Below, in pieces: positions 1 to 10,134 of a stretch of DNA of 64,000 nt. The stretch comes from Arenimonas daejeonensis. GTDB taxonomy: Bacteria > Pseudomonadota > Gammaproteobacteria > Xanthomonadales > Xanthomonadaceae. Both the position numbers and the translations under genes were made by a program. The notes under the pieces are model-generated. The model made no database searches. It worked only from the letters and a program-made list of their open reading frames with translations, and was not told the origin of the DNA. The stretch is from assembly GCF_007993735.1 (NCBI RefSeq), contig NZ_CP042453.1, positions 1,240,001-1,304,000 on the forward strand, read 5' to 3'. Within the stretch, counting starts at the first letter, position 1, and the number at the start of each line of letters is the position of its first letter.

Positions 1-416
1 GCCAGCGTGGTCTTGAGCGTCAGGCCCAGGAAACCGACCAGGGCCAGCACCTCGCGGGTCACGTCCTCGGCCGCGAAGCCCATGCGCGCCAGCATGTCGC
101 GGAAACCGTAATCCTTGCGGCGGATGCGCGGCCGGTTCTCGCAGATCGCCTGCACGGTCTTCGTCAGCGGTTCGTACTGCGGCTGCACCTCGACGGTGGC
201 CAGGCCCAGGCCGACCTTCACCGCGTAACGCGACAGCATCAGGGCACCGGCGGAGTCGAGCCGGGTGATGTCGCGGCCGTCGATGTCGGCGGCCGATTCC
301 GGCGCCCGCTCGACCAGGGCCAGCATCGTGTCGGCGTGGGCCAGGGTCCAGTCGCCGCGCGCCACCAGGATGCCCGGGTGGTTTTCGCTGTTTTCGATGC
401 TGGGCCGCTCGCTCAT
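1..416 (-). CDS. MlaE/YrbE-family ABC transporter permease with N-terminal STAS domain (partial, 3' end outside window)
   Basis: Only about the first 138 codons are present; the gene reads leftward from an ATG at 416 and runs off the window edge. The first ~95 residues look like a STAS domain, with the segment DITRLDSAGALMLSRYAV. They are followed by a charged linker (RRKDYGFRDMLARMGF) and the start of a hydrophobic segment (LALVGFLGLTLKTTL). This STAS-plus-permease layout is known for MlaE/YrbE-type inner-membrane permeases of lipid-transport ABC systems. The partner ATPase and MCE-domain genes would be expected outside the window. Assignment rests on the STAS-like part and the transition into membrane sequence, since the permease core is not visible. 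Confidence 0.7.
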   Translation of the reverse strand, partial: MSERPSIENSENHPGILVARGDWTLAHADTMLALVERAPESAADIDGRDITRLDSAGALMLSRYAVKVGLGLATVEVQPQYEPLTKTVQAICENRPRIRRKDYGFRDMLARMGFAAEDVTREVLALVGFLGLTLKTTL

Positions 417-431
417 CGTGCCGTTGCAGTC

Positions 432-1316
432 CTAGGGGATCATCATCGCCACCACGCCGGTGAGCGTCAGCGCCACGCCGGCCAGGCCGCGCCGGGTCAG
501 CGGCTCCTTCAGCCAGAACGCGGCCAGCAGGAGGATGAACACCGAGGCGGTTTCGTTGAGGATAGCCGCGACCGAGGCCTGGGTGTACTTGTAACCCGCC
601 AGCCACAGGATCATCGCCAGGAACTGGCCCACGAACGCCGCCAGAACAAGCCGGCGCCAGGGCATGGCCTCGGTGGGCGGGTGCAGCAGGGCCATCTGCC
701 GGGCCAGGGCCGCGACCAGCACCATGCCGCCCAGCGCGCCGACCATGCGCACGCCGGTGACCCAGAGCAGCGGTTGTGCTTCCAGTACGCGTTTCACCAT
801 CACGATGGCGATGGCCATCAGGCCGATCGACAGCAGGGCCAGGGCCAGTCCCTTGAACACATGCGGCGGCCGCCCGCCGGGTACGGATTTCGGCCAGGCC
901 GCCACGAACACTCCCAGGCTGACCAGCACGAAGCCGCACAACTGCATCGTGCTCAGCCGCTCGTCCAGGAACAGGTAACCCAGCACGATCACGAACGGGC
1001 TGTAGAAATTTCCCAGCACGCCCATGCGCCCGGCGCCCAGTTCATTGAGCGCGCGGAAATACAGGGTGTCGGCGATGCCGATGCCGATCGCGCCGCTGGC
1101 CAGCGCCAGCACGATCTGCGTGATGGTGAAGGAGGGCAGTGCCAAGCCGTGCAGCAGCGGGATGGCCGGCAGCAGCATCAGCAGCACCAGGCCGTTCTTC
1201 AGGAAATTGAGCTGCAGCGGCGGCAGTTTCGCGCCCAGCTGGCGATACAGGATGACGCCGACCGCCCAGGCCAGGGCGCTCAGCAGGGAAAACAGTTCGC
1301 CGAGGCCCAGGTTCAC
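432..1316 (-). CDS. EamA/DMT-superfamily permease
   Basis: A 294-residue inner-membrane protein with about ten hydrophobic helices in two similar halves, the classic EamA (drug/metabolite transporter) architecture. The N-terminus (LFSLLSALAWAVGVILYRQL) and second-half start (LALLSIGLMAIAIVMVKRVL) show the repeat. These proteins export small metabolites such as amino acids or nucleobases; the substrate cannot be read from the sequence. It lies just downstream of nothing on its own strand and 15 bases upstream of the ABC permease gene, so the two may be co-transcribed. It is divergent from the ThrE-type exporter across about 105 bases. The frame is intact. Confidence 0.85.
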   Translation of the reverse strand: MNLGLGELFSLLSALAWAVGVILYRQLGAKLPPLQLNFLKNGLVLLMLLPAIPLLHGLALPSFTITQIVLALASGAIGIGIADTLYFRALNELGAGRMGVLGNFYSPFVIVLGYLFLDERLSTMQLCGFVLVSLGVFVAAWPKSVPGGRPPHVFKGLALALLSIGLMAIAIVMVKRVLEAQPLLWVTGVRMVGALGGMVLVAALARQMALLHPPTEAMPWRRLVLAAFVGQFLAMILWLAGYKYTQASVAAILNETASVFILLLAAFWLKEPLTRRGLAGVALTLTGVVAMMIP

Positions 1317-1421
1317 GTAAAGAAGGTCCGAGGGGCAGAAGGGTCCGTCATCATACCGGCCCGCCAGTCCCCGCTTTTGCCAGGCACCGGCTCCCCCGCA
1401 CCCGGTTTATGCTTGCCTCCA

Positions 1422-2681
1422 ATGAACGCCCCCGAATCCGCCCCGCTGTCCGGTTACGAAGCCCAGGCCAACTTCGTCTGTGAACTGGCTTCGCGCCTGC
1501 ACGCCTACGGCACCACCGCACAGCGGCTTGAAGGCGCGGTCGAGGGCGTCGCGCACCGGCTCGGGCTGGACTGCGAGGTCTGGTCCAATCCCACCGGCAT
1601 CATCCTGAGCTTCGCCGACCCGGTGCGCGGGCAGCACAACGGCATCACCCGCGTGCTGCGGCTGGCGCCGGGCGAACAGAACCTGGGCCGGCTCGCGGCC
1701 ACCGACCACATCGCCGAGGAAGTGCTGGCCGGGCGCCAGGATCCCGCCGAGGGCCTGGTCGCGCTGAAGTCCCTGGACTTGCCCCCGAGCCGCCGCGAGA
1801 AGGCGAATACCGCGCTCAGCTTCGGTCTGTCGGGTGCCGCCGTGGCGGCCCTGCTCGGTGCCGGCTGGCCCGACATCGCGACGGCCGGCACGATCGGCAT
1901 CGTCATCGGCGTGATGTCGGTGCTGGCGGCGGACCGGCCGCGCCTGGGCGAAGCCCTGGAGGCGCTCGTCGCGCTCGTCGCGACCCTGGCCGCCGCCGCC
2001 GTGGCCAGCTTCATCGTGCCGCTGTCGTTGCAGACGGTGATCGTGGCCTCGCTGATCGTGCTGATGCCGGGCCTGATGCTGACCAATGCGATCAACGAAC
2101 TGGCGAGCCAGCAGCTGGTGTCGGGCACGGCACGCTTCGCCGGGGCGGTAGTGATCCTGATGAAGCTGACGTTCGGCACCGTGGCGGCGATGCAGATCGT
2201 CGCATTGCTGGGCTGGTCGCCGCAGGAAGCCAAGGTGCTGCCGCTGTCGCTGTATTCGGAACTGGCCGCGCTGGTGGTGGCGGCCTTCGCCTTCGCGATC
2301 CTGTTCCAGGCGGCGCGGCGCGACTACCTGCTGGTGATGGTCGCGGTCGTGTTCGGCTACGGCGTGACCCGCGGCATGGGCGCGCTGATCGAACTGAGCT
2401 CGGTGGGATTCGCCGGCGGCACCTTCTTCGGCGGCCTGGCCATCGCCGCGGCCAGCAATGCCTATGGTCGTTGGGCCAACCGGCCGGGCGCGCTGATCCG
2501 GGTGCCGGGCATCATCCTGCTGGTGCCCGGCAGCGTCGGTTTCCGCACCTTGAACTCGGTGATGGAAGGCGACATGAACCTGGGCCTGAACACGGCCCTG
2601 GTGCTGCTGTCGGCCCTGATCGCGCTGGTGGCCGGACTGCTGTTCGGCAACCTGCTGGTGCCGTCGCGCCGGAATATCTAG
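1422..2681 (+). CDS. ThrE-family threonine/serine exporter
   Basis: A 419-residue protein with the two-part ThrE layout. A soluble N-terminal DUF1212-type region (about residues 8-130, containing FVCELASRLHAYGTTAQRLE) is followed by about ten transmembrane helices, ending in a C-terminal ThrE_2-like half (LIRVPGIILLVPGSVGFRTL). Characterised members export threonine and serine across the inner membrane; specificity here is inferred. The ATG at 1422 is chosen because the domain begins directly after it. The same frame stays open far upstream, but that part is antisense to the EamA gene and has no coding character. The stop shares the tetramer CTAG (2678-2681) with the convergent small gene. 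Confidence 0.85.
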   Translation: MNAPESAPLSGYEAQANFVCELASRLHAYGTTAQRLEGAVEGVAHRLGLDCEVWSNPTGIILSFADPVRGQHNGITRVLRLAPGEQNLGRLAATDHIAEEVLAGRQDPAEGLVALKSLDLPPSRREKANTALSFGLSGAAVAALLGAGWPDIATAGTIGIVIGVMSVLAADRPRLGEALEALVALVATLAAAAVASFIVPLSLQTVIVASLIVLMPGLMLTNAINELASQQLVSGTARFAGAVVILMKLTFGTVAAMQIVALLGWSPQEAKVLPLSLYSELAALVVAAFAFAILFQAARRDYLLVMVAVVFGYGVTRGMGALIELSSVGFAGGTFFGGLAIAAASNAYGRWANRPGALIRVPGIILLVPGSVGFRTLNSVMEGDMNLGLNTALVLLSALIALVAGLLFGNLLVPSRRNI

Positions 2682-2914
2682 CCGCGGGCCCAGACGATGT
2701 CGACACCGTCGCTGCCGCCGATGGCCTTGCGCAGAAGCGCGGCCAGGGCTGGCGTGGCGCCGTTTTCCTCGAGCATCTGCACGGTCTGCTCGTCGATGTA
2801 GTAGTCGCGGTCGGTCGAGCTTTCTTCCTCGAACTGGTCCATCAGCAGCTTCAGTTCGGCTTCGGTAATGGTGCCGATGAGGCTGCCGCTGTCTTTCGAG
2901 CTGATCGTGATCAT
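2678..2914 (-). CDS. Small acidic conserved-type protein of unknown function
   Basis: A 78-residue acidic protein I do not recognise. It starts MITISSKDSGSLIGTITEAE, has an E/D-rich middle (DQFEEESSTDRDYYIDEQTV) and a short C-terminal helix-like stretch (TPALAALLRKAIGG). It has no signal peptide or membrane segment, so it is probably cytoplasmic. It lies 22 bases downstream of the H-NS-like gene on the same strand and may share its transcript. Its stop codon overlaps the ThrE-type gene's stop in a shared CTAG. Codon use is typical of the region, which supports a real gene. Confidence 0.6.
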   Translation of the reverse strand: MITISSKDSGSLIGTITEAELKLLMDQFEEESSTDRDYYIDEQTVQMLEENGATPALAALLRKAIGGSDGVDIVWARG

Positions 2915-2936
2915 GGGCCGGCTCCGGTGCGTGGGC

Positions 2937-3313
2937 TTACGGGCGGATCAGGAAATCCTCGAGCTTCTTTCCCCTGGCGAGTTCGGCCGACAGCCACTTG
3001 GGGGCATGCCGCGGCCGGCCCAGGTCTTGGACGCATCGCCCGGATGGCGGTATTTGGGCGCGACCTTGACACCCTTCTGCGAGGACTTCTTCGCCGGCGA
3101 CTTCTTCGCGGCCACGCCGGCCTTCTCGCGCACCATGCGGCCGGTGCCGAACAACTCGTCCACGCTGTAACCCTCGGCGCGCGCCAGCGACACCAGCTTC
3201 TTGCGCACGGCCGCGATCGGCTTGCGCTTGGACAGGGTCTTCCTGCGCTGGTTGGCCTTGGCGATCAGGGCCTGGAGTTCCTTGGCCGAAAGGCCGTCGA
3301 GATTGATCGTCAT
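2937..3313 (-). CDS. H-NS-family histone-like nucleoid protein (frame broken near the 3' end)
   Basis: About 125 residues after repair. The N-terminus (MTINLDGLSAKELQALIAKA) is an oligomerisation helix, followed by a basic region rich in K and A (AAKKSPAKKSSQKG). The C-terminal DNA-binding signature is KTWAGRGMPP followed by KWLSAELARGKKLEDF. H-NS proteins bind and silence AT-rich DNA, often horizontally acquired genes. The signature is split because one G is missing from the run at 3000-3004; adding it restores the conserved GRGxPPKWL core and a TAA at 2937-2939. The start is the ATG at 3313, preceded by GAGGACGA. The lysine-rich insert before the binding domain resembles beta- and gammaproteobacterial variants with histone-H1-like tails. 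Confidence 0.8.
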
Positions 3314-3389
3314 GGGGTCGTCCTCGGTTCCGGTGGGGATCGGCGACAGCCGGCTGCGGCCGATGTTAGCCGCATCGGCGGGCGCCGAC

Positions 3390-3420
3390 AAAACGAAGCC
3401 CGGCGTGGGCCGGGCTTCGT
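3390..3420 (-). terminator. Intrinsic terminator of proS
   Basis: A perfect 12-bp stem (3393-3404 pairing with 3409-3420) with a four-base loop. On the minus strand it is followed by a T4 stretch (AAAA at 3390-3393 on the plus strand). It lies about 30 bases past the proS stop codon, where a Rho-independent terminator is expected. Confidence 0.8.
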
Positions 3421-3447
3421 GGGGTCGGACGGTGGCGCCGGGGCGTG

Positions 3448-5147
3448 TCAGCCGATGCCCAGGCGGGCCATAAGCGTGGCCTTGTCCAGGTTCTCGCTGT
3501 CGGCGGCGCGGCGGGCGCGGTACTCGAAGGTGCCCGATTCCAGGCCGCGGCCCGAGACCACGACGCGGTGCGGGATGCCGATCAGTTCGATGTCGCCGAA
3601 CATCACGCCCGGGCGCAGACCGCGGTCGTCGATCACCACTTCCAGACCGGCCTGCTGCAGTTCGGCGTACAGCGCGTCGGCGGCTTCGACCACGGCCGGG
3701 TCGTTCTTCGGGTTGATGATGCACACGGCCACCTGCCACGGCGCCATCGGCGCCGGCCAGCAGATGCCGTTGGCGTCGAAGTTCTGTTCGATGGCGGCGG
3801 CGACGATGCGCGAGACGCCGATGCCGTAGCAGCCCATGTGCATCACCTGGGCCTTGCCCTCGGCGTCGAGCACGGTGGCCTTGAGCGCTTCGGCGTACTT
3901 CTGGCCCAGCTGGAACACGTGGCCCACTTCGATGCCGCGCGCGATCTTCAGCACGCCCTTGCCGTCGGGGGAAGGATCGCCCTCGACCGCATTGCGGATG
4001 TCGGCGACCAGCGCCGGCTCCGGCAGGTCGCGGCCCCAGTTCACGCCGGCCAGGTGGTAACCCTTGCGGTTGGCGCCAACCACGAAGTCGGCCATCGCGG
4101 CGACGCTGCGGTCGGCGATGACGGTGATGGCCCTGGCCGGTTTCACCGGGCCCAGGAAACCGGGCTCGCTGCCGAGGTGTTCGGCGATCTCGGCCTCGGT
4201 CGCCAGTCGGTAGTCGGCCAGGCCGGGCAGCTTGGCCAGCTTGATCTCGTTGACCATGTGGTCGCCACGCACAGGGCCAGCACGAAACCGGGTTCGGCCA
4301 TGATCGCCACCGACTTGACGGTGCGTTCGAGGCCGATGCCCATGAGCTTGGCGACTTCCTCGCAGGTGCGCTGCCAGGGCGTCTCGACGTCGCGCATCGG
4401 TTCCGCCGCGGCGGCGCGCGGGCCGGGCGACACGGCTTCGGCCATCTCGACGTTGGCCGCATAGTCGCTGCCGTCCGAGAAAGCGATCGCATCCTCGCCC
4501 GAATCGGCCAGCACGTGGAATTCGTGCGAGGCGCTGCCGCCGATGGCGCCGGTGTCGGCGTTCACCGCGCGGAACATCAGGCCCAGGCGGGTGAAGATGC
4601 GCGAATAGGCGTCGTACATCGCCCGGTAGGTCTCACCCAGGCTTTCGGCGCCCAGGTGGAACGAATACGCGTCCTTCATCAGGAACTCGCGCGCGCGCAT
4701 CACGCCGAAACGCGGGCGGATCTCGTCGCGGAACTTGGTCTGGATCTGATAGAAGTTCACCGGCAGCTGCTTGTAGCTGCGCAGTTCGTTGCGGGCGAAG
4801 TCGGTGACCACTTCCTCGTGGGTCGGGCCGTAGCAGAACTCGCCGTCCTTGCGGTCCTTGATCTTGAGCAGCTGGCCGCCGAACTTCTGCCAGCGGCCGG
4901 TTTCTTCCCACAACTCGCGCGGCTGGATCGAGGGCATCAGCATCTCGATGGCGCCGGCGCGGTTCATTTCCTCGCGCACGATGCCTTCCACCTTGCGCAG
5001 CACGCGCAGGCCCAGCGGGCTCCATGTGTACAGGCCGGCGGCCAGTTTGCGGATCATGCCGGCGCGCAGCATCAGCTGGTGGCTGACCACCTCGGCGTCG
5101 GCGGGGGTTTCCTTGCTGGTGTTGAGGTGGAACTGGGAAAGGCGCAT
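3448..5147 (-). CDS. proS: Prolyl-tRNA synthetase (one frameshift)
   Basis: Class II aminoacyl-tRNA synthetase that charges tRNA-Pro in the cytoplasm. It is about 566 residues after repair, the usual bacterial-type ProS length. The N-terminus ([20 protein letters not shown]) and the motif region with [17 protein letters not shown] and [20 protein letters not shown] are diagnostic. The central YbaK-like editing insert and the C-terminal anticodon-binding domain ([20 protein letters not shown]) follow. The frame breaks near 4264, inside the editing insert, where restoring one G gives the conserved RGDH sequence. The enzyme is essential, so this is treated as a sequence error. It ends at a strong terminator and is upstream of the H-NS-like gene. 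Confidence 0.95.
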
Positions 5148-5267
5148 CGAAGGGACCGGACCGCGGAAAATGGTCGGCCATTGTAGCGGCAGGTCCGCCT
5201 GGCCGTGGCCGGGCGGAGGGTGCGCATCCGGCCGGCGGCCTGGGCCCCGGCCGGAGGCAGCCCGGGA

Positions 5268-5656
5268 TCAGGCTTCCGGGACGGGCGTGCAGTAGGCGGT
5301 GACCTGGCGCTGGGCCAGGTCCTTCTCGCTGGTGATTTCCTCGGGCGTGAGGTCCTCGGGCGTGCCGTCGCCGTCCTTGTCGCGCTGCAGGGTCTTGCCG
5401 GAGTCGAGCAGGGTCAGGTTCACCTGGGCACGGTCGCAGGCGATCTCGGCTTCGGTTTTCGGCTTTTCGGTGGTCTCGACGGGCACGTCCGGGTCGGTGC
5501 CGTCGACGCGCTTGCTCTGGGCGCCGGAGGTTTCGATCTGCGAGTAGACGGTATTGCCTGGGCGTCCTTGGTCTTGTAGACGGTGGTTTCGTCGGCGAGC
5601 GCGAAGGCCGGGATCATCAGGGCGGACAGGGCGAGAAGCAGGGTCGGGCGGTTCAT
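5268..5656 (-). CDS. Secreted DUF4124-like protein (one frameshift)
   Basis: About 129 residues after repair. It has a Sec signal peptide ([21 protein letters not shown]) and then [20 protein letters not shown], the typical opening of small periplasmic DUF4124-like proteins, followed by an acidic C-terminal half. A G missing from the GGG near 5559 puts the second half in another frame. Function is unknown; family members are periplasmic and found widely in gammaproteobacteria. It sits between proS and the divergent pssA gene, with 120 bases to proS, and no obvious operon partner. Confidence 0.7.
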
Positions 5657-5756
5657 CGGGATGCTCCGGGCGATCGGTGCGCCCGTGATACCACCACCAT
5701 CCCCGGCCGCAAGGCGCGGGCTATGGGCGGCTCCGGGGACTCGCTACACTGCGCGC

Positions 5757-6515
5757 ATGGAACCCAACGACGATACCGGCCCGGCCCGCAGCCGCGGCAT
5801 CTACCTGCTGCCCAACCTGCTGACCACCGGGGGCTGTTCGCCGGGTTCTACGCGATCCTGGCCGCGGCCAGCGGCAACTTCGAGAACGCCTGCATCGCCG
5901 TGTTCGTCGCCGGCCTGTTCGACGGCGTGGACGGGCGGGTGGCGCGAATGACCGGCACCACCAGCGACTTCGGCGTGCAGTACGACTCGCTGGCCGACCT
6001 GGTCAGTTTCGGCATGGCGCCTTCGCTGGTGATGTACCACTGGGCCTGGTGGGCTTCCGCGCCGACGGCCCGGTGCTGGCCAAGGTGGGCTGGGCGGCGG
6101 CCTTCCTTTACGCCGCCTGCGCGGCCCTGCGGCTGGCACGTTTCAACACCCAGGCCGGCTCCACCGACAAGCGCTGGTTCATCGGTCTGGCCAGCCCGGC
6201 GGCGGCGGCCCTGGTGGTGTCTTTCGTGTGGGCCATGAACACCTTCGGTTACAGCGGCCAGGGCCTGCGCTGGCTGGCGCTGTGCGTGACGGTGGCGGCC
6301 GGCCTGCTGATGGTCAGCCGGATCAAGTACTTCAGCTTCAAGGGGTTTCCGAAGGGCGAGCGCGTGCCGTTTTCGTGCTGGCCCTGATCGTGATGGTGAT
6401 CGCGGCGCTGTTCATCGCCCAGGCCAAGGGCCTGCTGGCAATCGCGCTGATCTACGCACTGTCCGGGCCGGCGTACTGGGCCTGGACCAAGCTGCGCCGC
6501 AAGCCCGCCGCATGA
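5757..6515 (+). CDS. pssA: CDP-diacylglycerol--serine O-phosphatidyltransferase (three frameshifts)
   Basis: Makes phosphatidylserine, the precursor of phosphatidylethanolamine, in the inner membrane. About 253 residues with several hydrophobic helices. The CDP-alcohol phosphotransferase signature DG-x2-AR-x8-G-x3-D-x3-D is complete: DGRVAR, then MTGTTSDFG, then VQYDSLADL. The frame changes three times, near 5829-5833 (one G missing), 6045 (one C missing) and 6370-6373 (one T missing); the pieces join into an ordinary PssA. The ATG at 5757 gives [20 protein letters not shown], whose IYLLPNLLT stretch is typical of this family's N-terminus. Its stop overlaps the next gene's ATG (ATGA), suggesting translational coupling. 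Confidence 0.9.
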
Positions 6516-6802
6516 GCTGGAACCTGCAACAGCAGGGCATGCTCGCGGCGATGGGCTACACGCTTTATCGCCCGGCGGGTGCGACGCCCGCTGCGCCCGC
6601 GGCCAATCCGGGCGACGTGGCCGAAGCGGGCCCGGATCGAACCGACAAGGCGGTGGGTGACCGCCTGATGCAGGCCCTGCAGCGCGCCGCCGGCGGGCGC
6701 GACCTGTCGGGCCTGGCCTTGCCGCCGCTCGAAAGCCTGCGTTCGGATGCGGCCGCCAAGCGCCGGCTCTGGCCGGTGCTGCGGGCGCTTCGCCGCCGCT
6801 GA
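6512..6802 (+). CDS. Candidate minimal DNA polymerase III psi subunit (HolD-like)
   Basis: A 96-residue protein. Its N-terminus ([20 protein letters not shown], then GA) resembles the chi-binding N-terminus of E. coli HolD (LQQLGITQWSLRRPGA). Its C-terminus (LESLRSDAAAKRRLWPVLRA) resembles HolD's LTDLRANPTARAALWQ segment. The middle is much shorter and alanine/proline rich. It overlaps pssA by four bases and ends three bases before rimI; in E. coli holD is also followed by rimI. HolD links the clamp loader to chi and single-strand-binding protein at the replication fork. The assignment is inferred from terminal motifs plus synteny. It could alternatively be an unrelated small protein. Confidence 0.55.
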   Translation: MSWNLQQQGMLAAMGYTLYRPAGATPAAPAANPGDVAEAGPDRTDKAVGDRLMQALQRAAGGRDLSGLALPPLESLRSDAAAKRRLWPVLRALRRR

Positions 6803-6805
6803 GGC

Positions 6806-7310
6806 ATGAACGCCCGGCCTGCCGACGCCACGCAGTTGCGGCCGATGCGCCAGGCCGACGTCGAGGCTGTTTCGGAAATCGAAAAACGCGCCTATCCCTT
6901 CCCGTGGACACCGGGCATCTTCCGCGACTGCCTGCGCGCCGGGCACCAGTGTTGGGTGCTGGAGGGCGGGGTCAAACTGCTGGGCTACGGCGTGCTGAGC
7001 GCCGCCGCCGGCGAGGCGCACATCCTCAACATATGCATCGCGCCGGAATACTAAGGGGCGCGGCCACGGCCGCCGGCTGCTGCGGCGCATGCTGGACCTG
7101 GCGCGCTGGCACCAGGCGCTGCAGGTTTTCCTGGAAGTGCGGCCGTCGAATCCGCGTGCGATCCAGCTCTACCGCGAGGAAGGCTTCAACGAGATCGGCC
7201 ACCGGCCGAACTACTATCCCGCCGAGAAGGGGCGGGAGGATGCGATCGTGATGGCGATCGAGTTGTTGCCGCCCGAACGCGACGGCAACGGCTGGCCGCC
7301 GCCGCGCTGA
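6806..7310 (+). CDS. rimI: Ribosomal-protein-S18-alanine N-acetyltransferase (one frameshift)
   Basis: GNAT-fold acetyltransferase of about 167 residues. It shows the N-terminal LRPMRQADVEAVSEIEKRAY, the core AHILNICIAPEY, the acetyl-CoA-binding loop GRGHGRRLLRRML, and the C-terminal LEVRPSNPRAIQLYREEGF and RPNYYP segments of RimI. RimI acetylates the N-terminal alanine of ribosomal protein S18. A single extra base near 7052 creates a false stop just before the R/Q-x-x-G-x-G/A loop. It is last in the pssA-holD-like-rimI run and convergent with valS, whose stop lies five bases beyond its own. Confidence 0.85.
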
Positions 7311-7314
7311 GGTT

Positions 7315-10134
7315 TCAGGCGCCGAGTTTGTCCCGCTGCGCCTGCAGCGCCGCATGCTGCGCGGTCCAGTCCGCCAGCCGCGCCCGCTCCTGCTCCACCA
7401 CCGCGGCCGGCGCGTTCTGCACGAAGGTTTCGCTCGACAGCTTGCCCTGGCATTTGCCGATCTCGCCGGCAATGCGCTTGAGTTCCTTGTCCAGGCGCGA
7501 CTTCTCGGCGTCGAGGTCGATCAGGCCGGCCAGCGGAATCAGCAGCTTCAGGCTGCCGAGCACGGCGGCGGCCGAGGCCGGGGCTTCGCCCTCGAATCGC
7601 TCGATCGACTCCAGGCGCGCCAGGAACTTCAGCGCCGCGTCGTAACGCTGCAGGCGATCGCGGTCGCTGGCGTCGCCGCCCTGCAACAGCAGCGGCACGG
7701 CTTTGGCGGGCGAGATGCTCATCTGGCTGCGGATGGAGCGCAGCTGTGTGACTACGCCCTTCAGCCATTCGATGTCGGCGGCCGCCGCCGGATTCTCCAG
7801 CGTGGCGTCGGCTTCCGGATAAGGCTGGGTGCTGATGCTGTCGCCGGCGGTGCCGAGCTGCGGCGCCACCGCGTGCCAGATCTCCTCGGTGACGAAGGGG
7901 ATCAGCGGGTGCAGTGCGCGCAGCAGGTTCTCGAGCACGTAGAGCAGCGTGTGGCGGGTGCTGTCGGCCGTGGCCTTGTCATCACCCGTCAGCGCCGGCT
8001 TCGCCAGTTCCAGGAACCAGTCGCAGAACTCGTTCCAGGCGAACTCGTACAGCGCCTGCGAGGCCAGGTCGAAACGGTAGTCGGCGTAACCGGCTTCGAC
8101 TTCGCGCAGGGTGTGCTGCAGGCGGTCGAGGATCCAGCGTTCGGCGTCGGTCTTCGGCTGCGGCACGCCCGAGGCGGTGAAGCCCTCGCAGTTCATCAGC
8201 GCGAAGCGCGCAGCGTTCCACAGCTTGTTGCAGAAATTCTTGTAACCCTCGCAGCGCTGCAGGTCGAACTTGATGTCGCGGCCGTGGGTGGCCAGCGAGG
8301 CGAAGGTGAAGCGCAGCGCGTCGGCGCCAAAGGCGGAATGCCTTCGGGGAATTCCTTGCGCGTGGCCTTCTCGATCTTTGGCGCGTCGGTCGGCTTCATC
8401 AGGCCGGCGGTGCGCTTGGCGACCAGGGCGTCAGCGCTGATGCCGTCGATCAGGTCGATCGGATCGAGCACGTTGCCCTTGGACTTGGACATCTTCTGCC
8501 CGTCCTTGTCGCGCACCAGGCCGGTGATATGGACGTCCTTGAACGGCACTTTGCCGGTGAAGTGGTCGGTCATCATGATCATCCGGGCAACCCAGAAGAA
8601 GATGATGTCGAATCCGGTCACCAGCACCGAGGTCGGCAAGCGCTTGGCGAAGTCGTACTTCGCCATGTCGCCGGCGTCGGGCCAGCCGAGGGTGCTGTGG
8701 GACCAAAGAGCTGACGAGAACCACGTTTCAAGGACGTCACTGTCGCGCGTCAGGGAAGTCCCGGCATCAAGGCTGTTCGCCTTGCGCACTTCCTCTTCAC
8801 TGCGGCCCACATAGATCTTGCCGCTGGCGTCATACCAGGCGGGAATCCGGTGCCCCCACCACAGCTGCCGGCTGATGCACCAGTCCTGGATGTTCCCATC
8901 CAGTGCCGGTAGGTGTTGATCCAGTTCTCGGGCACGAAACGCACGGAACCGTTCTCGACCAGTTCCAGCCCGCGCGCCGCCAGTTTTTCCATGCGCACGA
9001 ACCACTGGTCGGTGAGGTAGGGCTCGATCACCTGGCCGGTGCGGTCGCCGCGTGGCACCTGCAGCTTGTGCTTCTTCTCCTCGACCAGCAGGCCGGCGGC
9101 CTCGAGGTCGGCCAGCACGACCTTGCGCGCCGCGTAACGGTCCAGGCCGCGGTACTTCTCCGGCGCATTGCCGTTGATCGCCGCGTCGGGCGTCAGGATG
9201 TTGATCATCGGCAGGCCGTGGCGCTGGCCGACCGCGTAGTCGTTGAAGTCGTGCGCCGGGGTCACCTTCACCACGCCGGTGCCGAAGGCGCGATCGACGT
9301 AGTCGTCGGCGATGATCGGAATTTCGCGCTCGGACAGCGGCAGGCGCACGGACTTGCCGATCAACGCCGCGTAGCGGGCGTCTTCCGGATGCACCATCGC
9401 GGCGGTGTCGCCCAGCATGGTTTCCGGGCGCGTGGTGGCGACGACGAGGTAGTCGCGGGTCTCGCGCAGGATTTCATTGCCGTCGGCGTCGTGTTCGACA
9501 TGTTCGTAGGTCGCGCCGTTGGCCAGCGGGTAGCGGATCGACCACAGCTTGCCGTCTTCCTCTTCGCTGACCACTTCCAGGTCGGAGATCGCGGTCTTCA
9601 GCACCGGGTCCCAGTTGACCAGGCGCTGGCCGCGGTAGATCAGGCCTTCTTCGTGCAGGCGCACGAAGGTTTCGACCACGGCCTGGCTCAGGCCGTCGTC
9701 CATGGTGAAGCGTTCGCGGCTCCAGTCACCCGAGGCGCCCATGCGGCGCATCTGGCGGGTGATGGTGTCGCCGGATTCCTGCTTCCAGGTCCAGACTTTT
9801 TCGATGAACCTTTCGCGGCCGAGCGAGTCGCGGGTCTCGCCCTGGCCGGCGATGGCGAGGTTGCGCGAGACGACCATCTCGGTGGCGATGCCGGCGTGGT
9901 CGGTGCCGACCTGCCAGAGGGTGTCGTAGCCCTTCATGCGGTGGTAGCGCACCAGGGCATCCATCAGGGTGTGCTGGAACGCATGGCCCATGTGCAGGGT
10001 GCGCCGGTGACGTTCGGCGGGGGCAGCATGATGGTGTAGGGCTGGCCCTTGCCCGAGGGCTTGAAGCAGCCGCTCGCCTCCCAATGGGCGTACCACTTGG
10101 TTTCGAAGGTCTGGGGTTCGAAGCTCTTTTCCAT
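7315..10134 (-). CDS. valS: Valyl-tRNA synthetase (three frameshifts)
   Basis: Class I synthetase charging tRNA-Val; about 940 residues after repair, normal for ValS. The HIGH-type motif appears as LHMGH at about residue 48. The editing domain, the [20 protein letters not shown] region and the KMSKSKGN catalytic loop (about residue 548) follow, then the anticodon-binding domain and a C-terminal coiled-coil arm. The frame changes near 10003, 8896 and 8331, each repairable by one base. The ATG at 10134 gives [20 protein letters not shown], the usual ValS start. The holC gene that commonly precedes valS in gammaproteobacteria is absent here; a repeat-rich non-coding stretch takes its place. Confidence 0.95.

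Noticed and set aside
336-1421. Long upstream extension of the ThrE-type reading frame
   Set aside because: It is rich in His, Gln and Arg, antisense to the EamA exporter, and lacks any domain. The ThrE family starts at the ATG at 1422.
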